From the NCBI GenBank assembly GCA_937892345.1, contig CALAGF010000200.1:1-15871 (forward strand): a stretch of 15,871 nt of DNA, written 5' to 3'. The DNA comes from an uncultured Rhodocyclaceae bacterium. GTDB lineage: Bacteria > Pseudomonadota > Gammaproteobacteria > Burkholderiales > Rhodocyclaceae. The notes beneath the pieces were generated by a model. The model ran no database searches and was not told the origin of the DNA. It worked only from the letters and a program-made list of their open reading frames with translations. Each line of letters starts with the position of its first letter. The first letter of the stretch is position 1. Of this stretch, positions 6,440-14,035 are shown in pieces. Made by a program: the position numbers and the translations under genes.

Positions 6440-7360
6440 TCACCAGTCTCCGGGCGTGAGCTGGCCTTCGCGCCAGGGAGCAAAACGCTCATCGAGAAAA
6501 TCGACAAAGGCACGTACCTTGGCGGTCAACAGGTGACGTTGCGGATAAATGGCGTGAATGTCGGCAGCAATGCCGATCCAGTCGGGCAGCACACGCACCA
6601 GCCGGCCAGCACGCAGGTCGGCTGCAATGTCCCATTCCGAACGCAGGATGATGCCGTGTCCGGTCAACGCCCAATCCACCGCAATTTCCCCATGATTCAC
6701 CGCCAGCGGGCTGTGTACCTTGACGGTCACTTGCTGCGTGCCATCCGTCAGTTGCCAGTTGTTGAATGCGCGCTCGTTTTCGCGGATCACGATGCAGTCA
6801 TGCCCGGCCAGCTCCCGTGGCACAGCCGGTTGGCCGCGACGGGCCAGGTAGTCGGGCGAGGCGCAGAGCAGGCGCCGGTTGGGCGCGATGCGCCGGGCCA
6901 GAATGCGCGCGTCCGGTGGCGGGCCGAAGCGGATGCCGATGTCGATGGCGTGCTCGGTCAAATCCAGTGCGCGGTCGGATAAGTGCAGGATGATCTCCAC
7001 ATCCGGCCATTGCTGCACAAAATCGGAAATCGCCGGGCCAAGGTGGCGGCGGCCGAAACCGAAACCGGCGTTGATGCGCAGCAGCCCGCGCGGCTGTTCA
7101 CGGCTTTCGCCCAATGAGCGTTCCAGACGCTCGATGTCGCGCAGAATCTGCTCGCCATCGTCCATGTAGCGCTCGCCTTCCGGTGTCAGGCTCAGACGGC
7201 GGGTGGTACGGTTGAGCAGGCGCACACCGAGGCGTTGCTCAAGCGCTGCCAGTCGGCGGCTGACTGCCGGCGGCGTAATGTCCAGGGCCTGTGCAGCGGC
7301 AGCGAGGCTCGGCTGGCGGGCCAGCAGGCTGAAGAAAGCAAGGTCTGAGAGATCGGCCAT
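6440..7360 (-). CDS. LysR-family transcriptional regulator
   Basis: 306 residues from the ATG at 7360. The N-terminal winged helix-turn-helix (about 1-60) shows SLAAAAQALDITPPAVSRRL followed by LGVRLLNRTTRRLSLTPEG, the classic LysR opening. Residues about 85-295 form the substrate-binding domain (RGLLRINAGFGFGRRHLGP, then DIGIRFGPPPDARILARRI), most like the DsdA/GcvA/CrgA-type subgroup. A TTG at 7384 would add eight residues but has no ribosome site. It is divergent from the TSUP transporter (95-base gap) and upstream of the aminotransferase, so either could be its target. The inducer is unknown. Confidence 0.92.
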   Translation of the reverse strand: MADLSDLAFFSLLARQPSLAAAAQALDITPPAVSRRLAALEQRLGVRLLNRTTRRLSLTPEGERYMDDGEQILRDIERLERSLGESREQPRGLLRINAGFGFGRRHLGPAISDFVQQWPDVEIILHLSDRALDLTEHAIDIGIRFGPPPDARILARRIAPNRRLLCASPDYLARRGQPAVPRELAGHDCIVIRENERAFNNWQLTDGTQQVTVKVHSPLAVNHGEIAVDWALTGHGIILRSEWDIAADLRAGRLVRVLPDWIGIAADIHAIYPQRHLLTAKVRAFVDFLDERFAPWREGQLTPGDW

Positions 7361-7379
7361 TCGTGCGTTTAAGTTAATA

Positions 7380-7427
7380 ATCAAATGATCGGCGCACCAT
7401 TGTATCTAGTGGCTGGATGAATATGAT
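7380..7427. promoter_or_regulatory. Divergent lysR / TSUP control region
   Basis: The 95-base gap between the divergent genes holds a small dyad ATCA-AA-TGAT (7380-7389), a possible regulator half-site. It also holds a candidate promoter for the transporter, TTGTAT (7400-7405) - 16 bases - TATGAT (7422-7427). The -10 is fair and the -35 weak. No clear T-N11-A LysR box with good symmetry was seen. Confidence 0.3.
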
Positions 7428-7455
7428 GCGTTTTTGATCGTTGACCGTACACTCC

Positions 7456-8220
7456 ATGAATCTCCCCGGCTTGTTAGAACTGCTCTCCAGCCTGCTACTC
7501 GGCGGCGCCCTCGGATTTTTTGGGGGGGTGTTCGGCATTGGTGGCGGCATCATCGCCATCCCCATGCTGGTGCTGGGTTTTGGCATGGATCAGGCGCTGG
7601 CGCAAGGTACGGCACTGGTGCTGATGGTGCCCAACCTGCTGATCGGCTGGTGGCGCTACAGTCAGCGGCATCCGGTTGCCTGGCAAGCCGCCGTGCTGAT
7701 TGGCACCACAGCAACAGTGACCACAGCACTGATTGCCCATTTCGCCACACGACTCGACGGCGGCCTGCTGGGCCATCTGTTCAGCGCATTTCTTGGGGTA
7801 CTGGCGCTACGCCTCTTGTGGCTGCGCCATGCCAGCCGCCCGGAGCCAGCCGAGGTGTCCCTCTCCTGGCGAGCCCTGCCGCTGGTCGGGCTGGCAGGCG
7901 GCAGCAGCATGGGCTTGCTCGGCATTGGTGGCGGTCTGGTTGCCACACCCTTGCTTGCCGGCTGGCTGGGCCAGCGCCAGACGGTCGCGCAAAGCCTGTC
8001 TTTGGCACTGGTTGCACCAAGTTCAGTGATTGCATTGCTCACCTATGCCAGCGCACAACGCGTTGATTGGTCCCTGGGATTACCGATGGCCCTGGGCGGC
8101 ATGTTCACCGTCTCGGCCGGCGTCGCACTCGCCCATCGCCTTCCCGAGCGCCGCATGCGCAGCGCCTTCGCATGGATGTTGTTGGGAACTTCGCTGTGGC
8201 TGGCGCTGGCACCCAGGTAA
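7456..8220 (+). CDS. TSUP (TauE/SafE) family membrane transporter
   Basis: 254 residues, almost wholly hydrophobic with about eight predicted membrane segments. Two internally related halves each carry a glycine-rich motif: FGGVFGIGGGIIAIPML near the start and SMGLLGIGGGLVATPLL past the middle. This internal duplication is diagnostic of the TSUP (TauE/SafE/YfcA) family, inner-membrane exporters or importers of sulfite, sulfoacetate, taurine-derived and other organic anions. The substrate is not predictable. The ATG at 7456 is preferred to a TTG at 7441. A T6G7 homopolymer run (7516-7528) lies inside the first motif; the frame is intact here. It is divergent from lysR. Confidence 0.9.
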   Translation: MNLPGLLELLSSLLLGGALGFFGGVFGIGGGIIAIPMLVLGFGMDQALAQGTALVLMVPNLLIGWWRYSQRHPVAWQAAVLIGTTATVTTALIAHFATRLDGGLLGHLFSAFLGVLALRLLWLRHASRPEPAEVSLSWRALPLVGLAGGSSMGLLGIGGGLVATPLLAGWLGQRQTVAQSLSLALVAPSSVIALLTYASAQRVDWSLGLPMALGGMFTVSAGVALAHRLPERRMRSAFAWMLLGTSLWLALAPR

Positions 8221-8238
8221 TATTCGCGAAGCCTAGCT

Positions 8239-8284
8239 GTGCCAATTTAGCCAGAATCGAGATGAAAATAGCTAAAAATGGCAC
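8239..8284. repeat. Imperfect inverted repeat between the TSUP and hybrid kinase genes
   Basis: GTGCCAATTTAGC (8239-8251) is matched by GCTAAAAATGGCAC (8271-8284) as an inverted repeat, with one extra base and one mismatch in the centre and a 19-base loop. No T-run follows, so it is a poor terminator. It starts 18 bases after the transporter stop and ends 64 bases before the kinase ATG. It could be a 3' stabilising hairpin or a regulator site. The 128-base gap holds no other recognisable element. Confidence 0.45.
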
Positions 8285-8348
8285 TCTGGCCGTGAATAGT
8301 GCTTAAAATTAAGATCTCTGACAATTTCCATCGGAATAGGTGGTTTGC

Positions 8349-10322
8349 ATGGGCTTAGAAAACAACCACAGGCTCGCGTTGCTTCAGGCAGTCTTTGATG
8401 AAATTCCGGACGTTATCCTGCTGAAAGATGCCCAAGGCAATTTCCTTCTAGGCAACGCTGCTCTAGCCAAACTGTACGATGTGGCGCCAGATGATCTGGT
8501 GGGCAAGAGCGATGCAGATTTTGGTGTCTCCCCCGGCATGGCTGAAGAGTTTCGGCAAAATGTCATGCAAATCATGGCGCGAGGGGTAACGGAGGTCGTA
8601 TTTGAGCGCAGCCGGGATGCGATAACCGGGGAAATCCGGCATTTCAAATCGATCAAGAAACCTTTTTCGGATTCCGTCGGCAACAAGCAGATTCTGGTCA
8701 TTGCCAATGACGTTACCGATATTGTCAGGGCTCAGGAACAAGTCGCGGTTCAGGAGCAACGTTTGCGCGATGTGATGGCTGCTACCTGTGACGGCATCTG
8801 GGATTGGCACATTGCCAGCGGACATTTGATCCACAACGACCAGTGGTATCAACTGATTGGATATTCCGCTGGTGAAATTCCCGATCATGTGGATGCTTTT
8901 GCCGAATGCATTCATCCAGATGACAAGTCACGGGTATGGCAGGCGCTCCAGAGTCTGCTTCATGGGGAAACCAGTACTTATCATTCCGAGCACCGGATGT
9001 TGTGCAAGGACGGCAGTACTATCTGGGTGCTGGATCGTGGAAAAATTGCTGAGCGGGATGCTGATGGTCACCCGCTGAGAGTCGTTGGCGCCTTCAGCGA
9101 TATTACGGCCAACAAGCTGGCAAATCAGGCCTTGGAGGACGCTTTGCTTGCTGCCAACCAGGCCACACGCGCCAAAAGCGAATTTTTGGCGACGATGAGC
9201 CACGAAATTCGCACGCCGATGAATGGCATTCTTGGTATGGCGCAACTTTTGATGTCCGAATCCGTCAGCGAACCGGAACGTCAGGAGTGGGCCAAAACCA
9301 TTCTGGATTCCGGCCAAACCTTGCTGACGCTGTTGAACGACATCCTCGATCTTTCCAAAGTCGAGGCTGGTAAATTTGAATTGCAGCCATCTCCGATCTT
9401 GCCCTGCCGGATCGTTGAGGAAAGTGTCGCGATTTTTGAGAAGTTGCTGCTATCCAAACACCTGCTTATTGAAATCGATTGTCCGTTGGAAGGTCGCCTG
9501 ATGAGTGGCGACGGGATTCGCTTGCGGCAGATGCTGTCCAATTATTTGAGTAACGCGATCAAGTTTACCCAGCAAGGGAAAATTCGGGTTCAGGTGCGGG
9601 AGGTGGCAGTCCAGAACGGCAATGTCACGCTGGAGTTTTCCGTGACAGATTCCGGCATCGGGATTCCGCCGGAAAAACAGCACTTGCTCTTCAATCCGTT
9701 CACACAGGTTGACGGTTCATCGACACGACGGTTCGGTGGCACCGGTCTTGGGCTGTCAATTGTTCGGCGATTGGCTGAGCTGATGCAAGGCAGCGTGGGT
9801 GTGGAGAGTGCGGAGGGTACAGGTTCCCGCTTCTGGTTCAGAGTTCAGCTGAAAATATTGGCTGATCAGGCTCCCGGAGCCAAAGCGGAGACGCATGCCA
9901 ACATGACGGGTTCTCAGCAGTTTTCAGGGCGCATACTGGTGGTGGAAGATAACCCTGTGAATCGAAAAGTCATCCTTGGCCTGTTGAGGAAATTGGGTTT
10001 GTCCGCCGAAATTGCTGAAAATGGTGCACAAGCGCTGGATCGGCTGGCCAATGAGCAGATGGACCTGGTTCTGATGGATATCCAAATGCCGGTGATGGAC
10101 GGTTTAACGGCTACCGCGAAAATTCGTGCAGCTGAACAGGCGGAAAATCGCCGACGCTGCCCGATTGTTGCGCTGACGGCTGGCGCGTTTGACGAAGACA
10201 GGCAGCAATGTATCGATGTGGGCATGGATGGGTTTATTGCCAAGCCGGTCGCTTTCAGCGAGTTGACAAAAGTGCTTCAGAAATGGCTCACCGTGCAATC
10301 TGAGATCAATCCGCCGACTTGA
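8349..10322 (+). CDS. Soluble hybrid sensor histidine kinase (PAS-PAS-HisKA-HATPase-REC)
   Basis: 657 residues from the ATG at 8349, preceded by AGGTGG; a GTG at 8340 is a less likely start. Order: PAS 1 (about 8-130), PAS 2 with PAC segment (about 138-255), a short coiled linker, and HisKA with H-box SHEIRTPMNGILGM (phospho-acceptor His285). The HATPase_c domain has N-box SNYLSNAIKFT (N402), G1 DSGIGIP (434-440) and G2 GGTGLGLS (463-470). The C-terminal receiver (about 528-650) has phospho-acceptor Asp577 in LMDIQMPVMDG and Lys632 in IAKPV. There is no transmembrane segment, signal peptide or HPt domain, so it senses a cytoplasmic cue through PAS and needs separate downstream partners. No response regulator lies nearby. 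By eye its base composition is more A/T-rich than its neighbours. Confidence 0.94.
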   Translation: MGLENNHRLALLQAVFDEIPDVILLKDAQGNFLLGNAALAKLYDVAPDDLVGKSDADFGVSPGMAEEFRQNVMQIMARGVTEVVFERSRDAITGEIRHFKSIKKPFSDSVGNKQILVIANDVTDIVRAQEQVAVQEQRLRDVMAATCDGIWDWHIASGHLIHNDQWYQLIGYSAGEIPDHVDAFAECIHPDDKSRVWQALQSLLHGETSTYHSEHRMLCKDGSTIWVLDRGKIAERDADGHPLRVVGAFSDITANKLANQALEDALLAANQATRAKSEFLATMSHEIRTPMNGILGMAQLLMSESVSEPERQEWAKTILDSGQTLLTLLNDILDLSKVEAGKFELQPSPILPCRIVEESVAIFEKLLLSKHLLIEIDCPLEGRLMSGDGIRLRQMLSNYLSNAIKFTQQGKIRVQVREVAVQNGNVTLEFSVTDSGIGIPPEKQHLLFNPFTQVDGSSTRRFGGTGLGLSIVRRLAELMQGSVGVESAEGTGSRFWFRVQLKILADQAPGAKAETHANMTGSQQFSGRILVVEDNPVNRKVILGLLRKLGLSAEIAENGAQALDRLANEQMDLVLMDIQMPVMDGLTATAKIRAAEQAENRRRCPIVALTAGAFDEDRQQCIDVGMDGFIAKPVAFSELTKVLQKWLTVQSEINPPT

Positions 10323-10393
10323 CGCCAAATTGTTCGATCCGGCGCCTGTGGCAGTATGCAGAAAATCCATTTTTTGTTGCTTACTAGTTATCG

Positions 10394-11089
10394 ATGTTTC
10401 ACATCCACGAAGCTTTTGGCCAGGTGCATCAGTTCCTGCGCGTCCTTGCTGACGACTGGACCAGCACAACCGGCGTTTTGCAGCGTTTTTCGCGGTCGAC
10501 CGCAAAAGATGCCTGGAAAGCGGTGGGGGCTGCGGTACCGGTGAGTTTGGGGCGTAATGGGCTGGTTTGGGGTTTGGGGCTGCATGCTGACTTGCCGCCT
10601 GACGCGCCTTTGAAGCAGGAAGGCGATGGTCGTGCGCCGGCGGGAGTCTTTGCATTGAGCAGCCTGTTCGGTGAAGCGGGGGCGGAGAGTTTGTTTGCGC
10701 AGTCGGCACGTTTGCCTTACCTGTGCGCGACGGCGAATTTCAAATGTGTCGATGATCCGGCATCGCGGCATTACAACCGGATCGTTGATCAGCGTGATGT
10801 AACGGTCGACTGGCAATCTGCCGAGGAAATGCGCCGCGAGGATGGACGTTACGCCATCGGTGCGGTGATTGCTCACAATGTCGATCCGCCTCGGGCCGGT
10901 GCCGGCTCGTGCATTTTTCTGCACGTACATGCGGCGCCCGGGGTGCCGACGGCCGGGTGTACGGCGGCGGCGCTGGATGATGTATTGACCATTTGCGGCT
11001 GGCTGGACGCCGCATCGCATCCTGTGCTGCTGCAGTTGCCGGAAGGAGAGTATCGCCAACGGCAGGCGGCTTGGGGTTTGCCGCCGTGA
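10394..11089 (+). CDS. YkuD-type L,D-transpeptidase domain protein (COG3786-like)
   Basis: 231 residues. The second half matches L,D-transpeptidase catalytic proteins: DGRAPAGVFALSSLFG (78-93), FKCVDDPASRHYNRIVD (116-132) and the active-site block SCIFLHVH...PTAGCTAA, with His177 and nucleophile Cys189. Such enzymes form or edit 3-3 peptidoglycan crosslinks or anchor proteins to the wall. No signal peptide or membrane helix is visible. The ATG at 10394 follows an in-frame TAG nine bases earlier, so the start cannot be much further upstream; no good ribosome site precedes it. It starts 71 bases after the kinase gene. How it would reach the periplasm, or whether it acts there at all, is unclear. 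Confidence 0.78.
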   Translation: MFHIHEAFGQVHQFLRVLADDWTSTTGVLQRFSRSTAKDAWKAVGAAVPVSLGRNGLVWGLGLHADLPPDAPLKQEGDGRAPAGVFALSSLFGEAGAESLFAQSARLPYLCATANFKCVDDPASRHYNRIVDQRDVTVDWQSAEEMRREDGRYAIGAVIAHNVDPPRAGAGSCIFLHVHAAPGVPTAGCTAAALDDVLTICGWLDAASHPVLLQLPEGEYRQRQAAWGLPP

Positions 11090-11108
11090 CAGCCTACATG
11101 TCGGCGGC
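11080..11108. repeat. GC-rich inverted repeat over the transpeptidase stop codon
   Basis: GCCGCCG (11080-11086) and CGGCGGC (11102-11108) form a seven-base all-GC stem with a 15-base loop that contains the TGA of the transpeptidase gene (11087-11089). There is no T-run, so it is not a standard terminator. It ends 39 bases before the next gene and could reduce read-through or be chance. Confidence 0.35.
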
Positions 11109-11147
11109 TAGACTGCCGGGCTGTTCATTTGATGATGGAAAACATCG

Positions 11148-12392
11148 GTGCTGAATCGGATCTGGATCGCCTTCATCCTGTTGGGTTTTGCCGCTGCCGT
11201 GGTGCAGGCGCTGCAAGGGGATCCTGCGGTATTCAGCCGTGTGCTCACCGGCTTGTTCGATACGGCCAAAACCGGTTTCGATATTTCGCTCGGGCTGGTG
11301 GGCGTCATGAGTCTGTGGCTGGGGATCATGAATATCGGCGAAAAGGGCGGCTTGATTGCCGTGTTTGGTCGCTTGGTAGCGCCGTTTTTCAAGCGCATTT
11401 TTCCCGATATTCCGCCCGGTCATCCCGCCAATGGCAGCATCGTGATGAATTTTTCCGCCAACATGCTGGGCCTCGACAATGCCGCGACGCCGCTGGGTTT
11501 GAAAGCCATGCGCGAGTTGCAGGAAATCAATCCGAAACCGGATACCGCCAGCAATCCGATGATCATGTTTCTGGTGCTGAATACTGCCGGCATTACCTTG
11601 ATTCCGACCTCGGTGATCGCCATCCGGCAAAGTCTGGCGATCCAGCAGGGACTGAGTAATTTCAATGCGGCCGATATTTTCCTGCCGACCCTGCTGGGCA
11701 CCTTTGTGTCTTTCTGCGCCGGGCTGGTGGCGATTGCATTCTGGCAGCGCATCAATTTGTTCTGCCGGCCGGTGCTGGCCTTTTTTGCCGGCTTTGCCGC
11801 CTTGCTGGGCGGATTGTATTTATGGCTGGGCGGGATGCCGTCCGAGCGCATGGCCCAGACGATTGGCCTGCTGGGCAGCGGCATCATCGTGTCTTTGATC
11901 GTGCTGTTTGTGGCTGTTGCGGCCTGGCGCGGGATCGATGTCTACGAAGCTTTTGTCGCCGGAGCCAAGGAAGGTTTCGGGGTGGCAATCCAGATCGTGC
12001 CCTACCTGATCGCCATGCTGGTGGCGATTTCCGTGTTCCGCACGACAGGCGGCATGGATGCCTTGATCGGGCTCATTCGGGCGGTCGTGCTGGCGCTCGG
12101 CCTGGATGATGCCTTCGTGCCGGCGCTGCCGGTCGGTCTGATGAAAACCCTCTCCGGTTCCGGTGCACGCGGCCTGATGGTGGATGTGATGACGACCTAC
12201 GGCGTTGATTCCTTCCAGGGCAAACTGGCCGCCATTATCCAGGGATCGACCGAAACCACCTTCTACGTCCTGGCGGTGTACTTCGGTAGCGTCAATATCA
12301 CCAAAACCCGCTACGCGCTGGCGGGCGGGCTGATCGCCGACGCCGTCGGGCTGGTGGCAGCGATTTTGATCGCTTACGCCTTTTACGGCTGA
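11148..12392 (+). CDS. Fused SpmA-SpmB-like nucleoside-recognition membrane protein
   Basis: 414 residues with about ten hydrophobic segments. The N-terminal half resembles spore maturation protein A (ANMLGLDNAATPLGLKAM), and the C-terminal half resembles SpmB (VGLMKTLSGSGARGLM and IIQGSTETTFYVLAVYFGSV). Both belong to the nucleoside-recognition (Gate) domain family. In Bacillus the two are separate proteins needed for spore core dehydration. In Gram-negative bacteria a single fused protein is widespread and its role is unknown; transport is inferred. The GTG start at 11148 is set by the family N-terminus and a GATGGA ribosome site. Its 3' end overlaps the convergent hydrolase gene by 10 bases. 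Confidence 0.85.
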   Translation: MLNRIWIAFILLGFAAAVVQALQGDPAVFSRVLTGLFDTAKTGFDISLGLVGVMSLWLGIMNIGEKGGLIAVFGRLVAPFFKRIFPDIPPGHPANGSIVMNFSANMLGLDNAATPLGLKAMRELQEINPKPDTASNPMIMFLVLNTAGITLIPTSVIAIRQSLAIQQGLSNFNAADIFLPTLLGTFVSFCAGLVAIAFWQRINLFCRPVLAFFAGFAALLGGLYLWLGGMPSERMAQTIGLLGSGIIVSLIVLFVAVAAWRGIDVYEAFVAGAKEGFGVAIQIVPYLIAMLVAISVFRTTGGMDALIGLIRAVVLALGLDDAFVPALPVGLMKTLSGSGARGLMVDVMTTYGVDSFQGKLAAIIQGSTETTFYVLAVYFGSVNITKTRYALAGGLIADAVGLVAAILIAYAFYG

Positions 12393-13270
12393 GCGGTCGA
12401 CATCGCCTGGTGCAGAAAATCGACCAGTGCGGTGGCTTGCTGACCGATGTCGCCAAAGTCGTCGTGGCTGCCGGGAATGATGCGTAGCTGAACCTGCTCA
12501 CCGCTGCGTGCGGCGTAAATCGCCTGCGCTTCGGCGACCGGCACGGTGCTGTCGGCACTGCCATGGACCAGCAGCGTCGGACATTTGACCCTGCGGATGG
12601 TGTTGACCGGCGCAATCTCGTCAAAGCGATGGCCGATGACCCGCTGAACATAGTGCAGGACGTACCAGCCAATTGGCAGGTAGGGCACATGCTTTGCGGC
12701 AAGAAAGCGCCGCATCATGTTGGCCGGATGCGAAAAGGCCGCAATGCTCGCCACCGCGGCAATCTCGCTGCGCCGCGAAGCCATTAGCAGGGCGGCGCCT
12801 GCACCCACCGAATGACCCAGCACGGCTATCTGGCGGTGGTTGACCTGGCGCTGCCGTTGCAGCCAGTCGAATGCGTGTTCCAGATCCTCGGCAAAACGGG
12901 GCAGGGAGGTAAAGCTGTCTTCATCGCTGCGGCCGTGGCAGCGTGCATCAAAGAGCAGCACGGCAAAATCCGCCTCATGCAAGGGCCTGGCCAGCGGCAG
13001 CAAGGTTTCGGCATTGCCGCCCCAACCATGCAGCAGGATGACGGCAGGCCGTTCACCGGCACTCGGGGCCGGGATAAACCAGCCATGCAGCAGGCGCTGG
13101 TTGGCGGTGGGGATGCTCACTTCCCGATAACTCAGCCCGCAGTCGCCCGGCGTGCTTTGGCCGGGTTCGCGGGCGGGTGCAAGGCTGCGGCGGATGGCAG
13201 GGTGCAGAACGACCGGCAGCAATGCAGCAATCCCAAGCGCAGTCAGCAGAATGGTGAATGAAGTCGTCAT
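12383..13270 (-). CDS. Alpha/beta hydrolase with N-terminal membrane anchor
   Basis: 295 residues. One N-terminal hydrophobic helix (about 4-25) without a clear cleavage site suggests an inner-membrane anchor. The catalytic domain (about 55-290) shows the oxyanion motif LLHGWGG (79-85), nucleophile elbow GHSVGAG (Ser154), acid GSADSTVP (Asp240) and base GSHDDF (His269). It resembles the serine aminopeptidase S33 / BAAT-type hydrolases; the substrate is unknown. The gene starts six bases after frdB ends and is probably the last gene of the frd unit. Its stop lies inside the convergent spm gene. Confidence 0.82.
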   Translation of the reverse strand: MTTSFTILLTALGIAALLPVVLHPAIRRSLAPAREPGQSTPGDCGLSYREVSIPTANQRLLHGWFIPAPSAGERPAVILLHGWGGNAETLLPLARPLHEADFAVLLFDARCHGRSDEDSFTSLPRFAEDLEHAFDWLQRQRQVNHRQIAVLGHSVGAGAALLMASRRSEIAAVASIAAFSHPANMMRRFLAAKHVPYLPIGWYVLHYVQRVIGHRFDEIAPVNTIRRVKCPTLLVHGSADSTVPVAEAQAIYAARSGEQVQLRIIPGSHDDFGDIGQQATALVDFLHQAMSTAQP

Positions 13271-13276
13271 CTCGGC

Positions 13277-14035
13277 TTAAAGTCCGATCATCACCATTTT
13301 TCGTCGCAGGAATGCGATCTGGGTTTGCAGTGATAGTTGCTTGGGGCAGACATCGTGGCAAGCGAGCAGGGACATGCAGCCGAAAACGCCATCATCGTCA
13401 CCGATGAGCTCGAAAAAGTCGCTGTCCGTGCGGGTGTCGCGGGGGTCTAGCCGGAAACGGGCAATCTTGTTGAGCCCGACTGCACCCACAAAATCTTCGC
13501 GCATTTGCGCAGTGCCGCAGCCGGCAATGCAGCAACCGCATTCGATACAGCGGTCGAGTTCGTAAATGGCCTCGGCTTGTGCCGGTTCCATGCGGTCTTC
13601 AAGGGCGTCGATGTCGTAGCCGGCTTGGGCGTGCATCCATGCCTGCAGGCGCTCGCTGGTGCCGCGCATCCATTTGCCGGTATTTACCGAAAGATCGCCG
13701 ATCAGTTCAAAGAAGGGGAGTGGCGCCAGGGTGATTTCGCTGTCCAGTTCATGCGTCAGCGTGCGACAGGCGAGTGCCGGACGACCGTTGACCAGCATGG
13801 CGCAGCTACCGCAAATGCCGGCACGGCAGACAAAGTCGAATTGCAGCGACGGATCCTGCATGGCGCGGATTTCATTGAGCGCAATGAAGAGCGTCATGCC
13901 TTCGGCTTCCTCGATCTTGAAGGCTTGCAGATAGGGCGTTTCCCCCGGCTGGGCCGGATTGCAGCGCAAGATGTTCAGCGTCAGCCAGCGTTTTTCCTGT
14001 GTTTTGGGCTTTTTCCGGAAAAAAATGGGGATCAC
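13277..14035 (-). CDS. frdB: Fumarate reductase iron-sulfur subunit (Wolinella type)
   Basis: 252 residues. It carries electrons from the membrane cytochrome b subunit to FrdA. All cluster ligands are present: [2Fe-2S] C70, C75, C78, C90 (CRAGICGSC...LAC); [4Fe-4S] C163, C166, C169 and C230 (CIECGCC...CPK); [3Fe-4S] C173, C220, C226. The stretches ELDRCIECGCCIAGCGT and GDDDGVFGCMSLLACHDVCP are very close, as I recall them, to the Wolinella succinogenes quinol:fumarate reductase, rather than to the E. coli-type FrdB or typical aerobic SdhB. The start is GTG at 14035, overlapping the frdA TGA (14032-14034). Succinate dehydrogenase function in the same fold cannot be fully excluded. Confidence 0.92.
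   Translation of the reverse strand: MIPIFFRKKPKTQEKRWLTLNILRCNPAQPGETPYLQAFKIEEAEGMTLFIALNEIRAMQDPSLQFDFVCRAGICGSCAMLVNGRPALACRTLTHELDSEITLAPLPFFELIGDLSVNTGKWMRGTSERLQAWMHAQAGYDIDALEDRMEPAQAEAIYELDRCIECGCCIAGCGTAQMREDFVGAVGLNKIARFRLDPRDTRTDSDFFELIGDDDGVFGCMSLLACHDVCPKQLSLQTQIAFLRRKMVMIGL

Noticed and set aside
6385..6513. Upstream extension of the aminotransferase (43 codons)
   Set aside because: It overlaps the lysR 3' end and does not resemble the family N-terminus, which begins at MPALLPQPDP.
8279..8294. TGGCAC before the hybrid kinase as a sigma-54 -24 element
   Set aside because: The bases at the -12 position read CCGT instead of TTGC, and no TGT-N10-ACA site is nearby; TGGCAC is better explained as one arm of the inverted repeat.
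10388..11059. Minus-strand open frame (223 codons) opposite the L,D-transpeptidase
   Set aside because: The plus-strand frame carries the intact YkuD catalytic block. The minus frame is Arg-rich low-similarity sequence typical of a shadow.
11094..11630. Minus-strand open frame (178 codons) opposite the SpmA half
   Set aside because: It is antisense to conserved membrane-protein sequence and has no recognisable domain.
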